DNA of 64,000 nucleotides from Gorsachius magnificus (taxonomy: Eukaryota; Chordata; Aves; Pelecaniformes; Ardeidae): positions 42,979,099 through 43,043,098 of the forward strand of contig CM067084.1 of assembly GCA_034008185.1 (NCBI GenBank). Direction: 5' to 3'. Every line of letters begins with the position of its first letter. The first letter of the stretch is position 1. The notes under the pieces are model-generated. The model searched no databases. It worked only from the letters and a program-made list of their open reading frames with translations, and had not been told where the DNA came from. The position numbers were made by a program, and so were the translations under genes. Below are positions 61,752-64,000 of this stretch, piece by piece.

Positions 61752-62971
61752 TTGAGGGTGCTCACCAGGCACATGGAGGACAATCAGGGGATCAGGCCCA
61801 GTCAGCATGGGTTCACGAAAGGCAAGTCTTGCCTAACCAACCTGATTTCCTTCTATGTCCAGGTGACCCGCCTGGTAGATGAGGGAAAGGCTGTGGATGT
61901 TGTCTACCTGGACTTCAGCAAAGCCTTCGACACCGTCTCCCATAGCATTCTGTGGAGAAGCTGGCATTTCATGGCCTAGATGGATGTACTCTTTGCTGGG
62001 TTAAAAACTGGCTGCATGGCCGAGCCCAGAGAGTCGTGGTGAATGGAGTTAAATCCAGTTGGTGGCCGGTCACAAGCGGTGTCCCCCAGGGCTCAGTTCT
62101 AGGGCCAGTCTTGTTTAATATCTTTATCAATGACCTGGATGAGGGGATTGAGTGTGCCCTCAGTAAATTTGCAGATGACACCAAACTGGGTGGTAGTGTT
62201 GATCTGCTGGAGGGGAGGAGGGCTCTGCAGAGGGACCTGGACAGGCTGGATCGATGGGCCGAGGCCAACTGTATGAGGTTCAACAAGGCCAAGTGCCGGG
62301 TCCTGCACTTTGGTCACAACAACCCCATGCAGCGCTACAGGCTTGGGGAAGAGTGGCTGGAAAGCTGCCTGGTGGAAAAAGACCTGAGGGTACTGATTGA
62401 CAGCCGCCTGAATATGAGCCAGCAGTGTGCCCAGGTGGCCAAGAAGGCCAATGGCATCCTGGCTTGTATCAGGAATAGTGTGGCCAGCAGGAGTAGGGAA
62501 GTGATCGTGCCCCTGTACTCGGTGCTGGTGAGGCCGCACCTCGAATACTGTGTTCAGTTTTGGGCCCCTCACTACAAGAAAGATGTTGCCTTGCTGGAAC
62601 AGGTCCAGAGGAGAGCAACCAAGCTGGTGAGGGGTCTGGAACACAAGTCATACGAGGAGCGTCTGAGGGAACTGGGGTTGTTTAGTCTGGAGAAGAGGAG
62701 GCTGAGGGGAGACCTGATCGCCCTCTACAACTGCCTGAAAGGAGGCTGTAGCAAGGTGGGGGTCGGCCTCTTCTCCCTGGTAACAGATGATAGGACGAGG
62801 GGGAATGGCTTGAAGCTGCGCCAGGGCAGGTTTAGGCTAGACATTAGGAAAAACTTCTTCACCGAGAGGGTTGTCAGGCTCTGGAATGGGCTGTCCAGGG
62901 AGGTGGTGGAGTCCTCATCCCTGGAGGTCTTTAAAAGAAGGATAGATGAGGTGCTTAGGGACATGGTTTAG
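61752..62971 (+). pseudogene. CR1 ORF2 reverse transcriptase fragment with one frameshift
   Basis: The first part (61752-61979) encodes TRHMEDNQGIRPSQHGF and the catalytic motif A text [17 protein letters not shown] one-base loss near 61951-61955, where CTGTGGAGAAG stands for a longer CTC-TGGAGAAG type, shifts the frame to 61952-62971. That part carries motif B ([20 protein letters not shown]), motif C (FADDTKL, the YxDD-type active site) and the conserved CR1 C terminus, ending [14 protein letters not shown] and TAG. The endonuclease domain and RT N terminus are absent. It cannot make an active enzyme. Apart from the shift and the truncation, the frame is open throughout. Confidence 0.95.
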
Positions 62972-63065
62972 TGGTGGGATGGCAGTGCTAGGTTAACGGT
63001 TGGACTCGATGATCTTAAAGGTCTTTTCCAACCGAGGTGATTCTATGATTCTATGATTCTATGAG
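61752..63065 (+). mobile_element. CR1 LINE, 5'-truncated, about 1.3 kb
   Basis: The copy covers the reverse-transcriptase half of ORF2, the short 3' region and the CR1 tail, which ends with three ATTCTATG-type octamers (63039-63065) and no poly(A). Full CR1 elements are several kilobases long, so the 5' region with ORF1 and the endonuclease is missing, as is normal for CR1. No target-site duplication is evident, which also fits CR1. The sequence is clearly GC-richer than its surroundings and little decayed, so it is a fairly young insertion. Confidence 0.97.
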
Positions 63066-64000
63066 CCTAAATAACTTACCGTGTAAAAAATTATTTTTGT
63101 CAGGCATGTAACCCATGGAGTTACCAAGGCTTGTCTCATAAATGTAGCTGGGGATTGACCTGGATTCAGAAGGTCCAGTGGCTCTCAGGAGGTAGGAAGT
63201 TTATTTTTTATTTTCATTGCCATTGTATGACATGCTCCATCTAAGAATATGTGTCATGATACCAAAATGGTCATGTATAAAACATGAAAAAAGCAGATTA
63301 TTCAGGATTTAATTGAGGTTTTAATCAATCAATGCAAGAAATTAGTTTAAAAGGTTTGGAAAGTGAGATTTAATAAGTAGACATTTCAATCAATGCCAAA
63401 GTGTTCATCCTTGTATATACAGAGAGAGAAAATGCATATATATACTATAAAAGAAAACAAAAATATTTCTGAACTATTTTATAAATAGCTAAAATCCAAG
63501 AAGATAAAAATCTGTACTTTCTTGTGTGTTCTACAACTTATTCAGTTGTATATATAAATGAGGAAAGAGATTTTTTCCCTCTTGTTCTATTTTACATTTA
63601 TTAAGAAAAAGTAAAATCTTAACTCCTTATAGGTATATTTCTGTTCTAGATTCCTGAAATGAATTCCTGGTCTGAAGAATTCAAGGTGTAAAAAGTAGAC
63701 GCTTATGACAGTGAAAAGAATTATACAAATTAAGTCAGGTCCACCAAAATATGCTTGGAGTATGTAGATCAAAACTACCAGAAGGAAAAAACTGGCCCTT
63801 ATTACTATGTAATCAAAAATCTTCAGAGCAGTGTGTTTATTCTACTGAATAAATACTACTATTAGTGCTTACAGAATCAAAATAGGATGGTAATGTCTTC
63901 CCACATCAGATTTTCTTGTCCATCTCTTTGTTATTAGGATGTGAATGTTTGAACACCATCACTGCTCTAGATACAACACTAAAATTTTTTTCCAAAAACT
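63066..64000. other. unique AT-rich sequence
   Basis: No gene, repeat or mobile element is recognised between the CR1 tail and the window end. Confidence 0.5.

Noticed and set aside
62099..62644. 181-codon minus-strand frame opposite the CR1 RT
   Set aside because: It is the antisense shadow of the reverse-transcriptase frame.
1..64000. tRNA, rRNA, CRISPR arrays, bacterial promoters or ribosome binding sites
   Set aside because: None is recognisable; the sequence is vertebrate nuclear DNA.

Overview
This is an AT-rich vertebrate nuclear window, almost certainly from a bird. The clearest signs are a 5'-truncated CR1 LINE that ends in the avian-type ATTCTATG repeats instead of a poly(A) tail, three shorter CR1 3' tails, and five solo LTRs of endogenous retroviruses that share the TGTCNTGGTTTAACCC-type terminus common in avian genomes. 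There is no operon-like gene density, no rRNA or tRNA gene, no CRISPR array and no long intact host reading frame. The only protein domain I recognise is the CR1 reverse transcriptase.

Layout. Positions 1-20001 are unique AT-rich sequence with no recognised repeat. 20002-21112 is an 1.1-kb LTR with an internal degenerate tandem repeat. 22731-23241 holds a 15-bp inverted repeat followed by a three-unit minisatellite in which each unit carries 2-4 TTAGGG telomere hexamers. Solo LTRs lie at 29306-29884 (-), 39842-40430 (+), 47895-48475 (-) and 55422-56038 (-); three of them have perfect 5-bp target-site duplications. CR1 tails lie at 43890-44106, 51573-51655 and 57058-57120, all minus strand, and the large CR1 copy fills 61752-63065 on the plus strand. 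The rest is unique sequence with poly-T tracts and short microsatellites.

Host gene content is uncertain. On the minus strand I found stretches bounded by good splice consensus with an open frame, the best at 49983-50129, 36154-36308, 29013-29290 and 1970-2062. Adjacent ones often agree in splice phase. They could be exons of a large unrecognised gene transcribed right to left. In AT-rich DNA, pseudo-exons of this sort are common and I searched many sites, so I give them low confidence. If the 29013-29290 exon is real, a solo LTR sits 15 bp from its 5' edge, inside the 3' splice site.

The observations most worth following are the TTAGGG minisatellite, the LTR at the candidate splice acceptor, and two same-strand LTRs 26 kb apart that share 250 identical bases.
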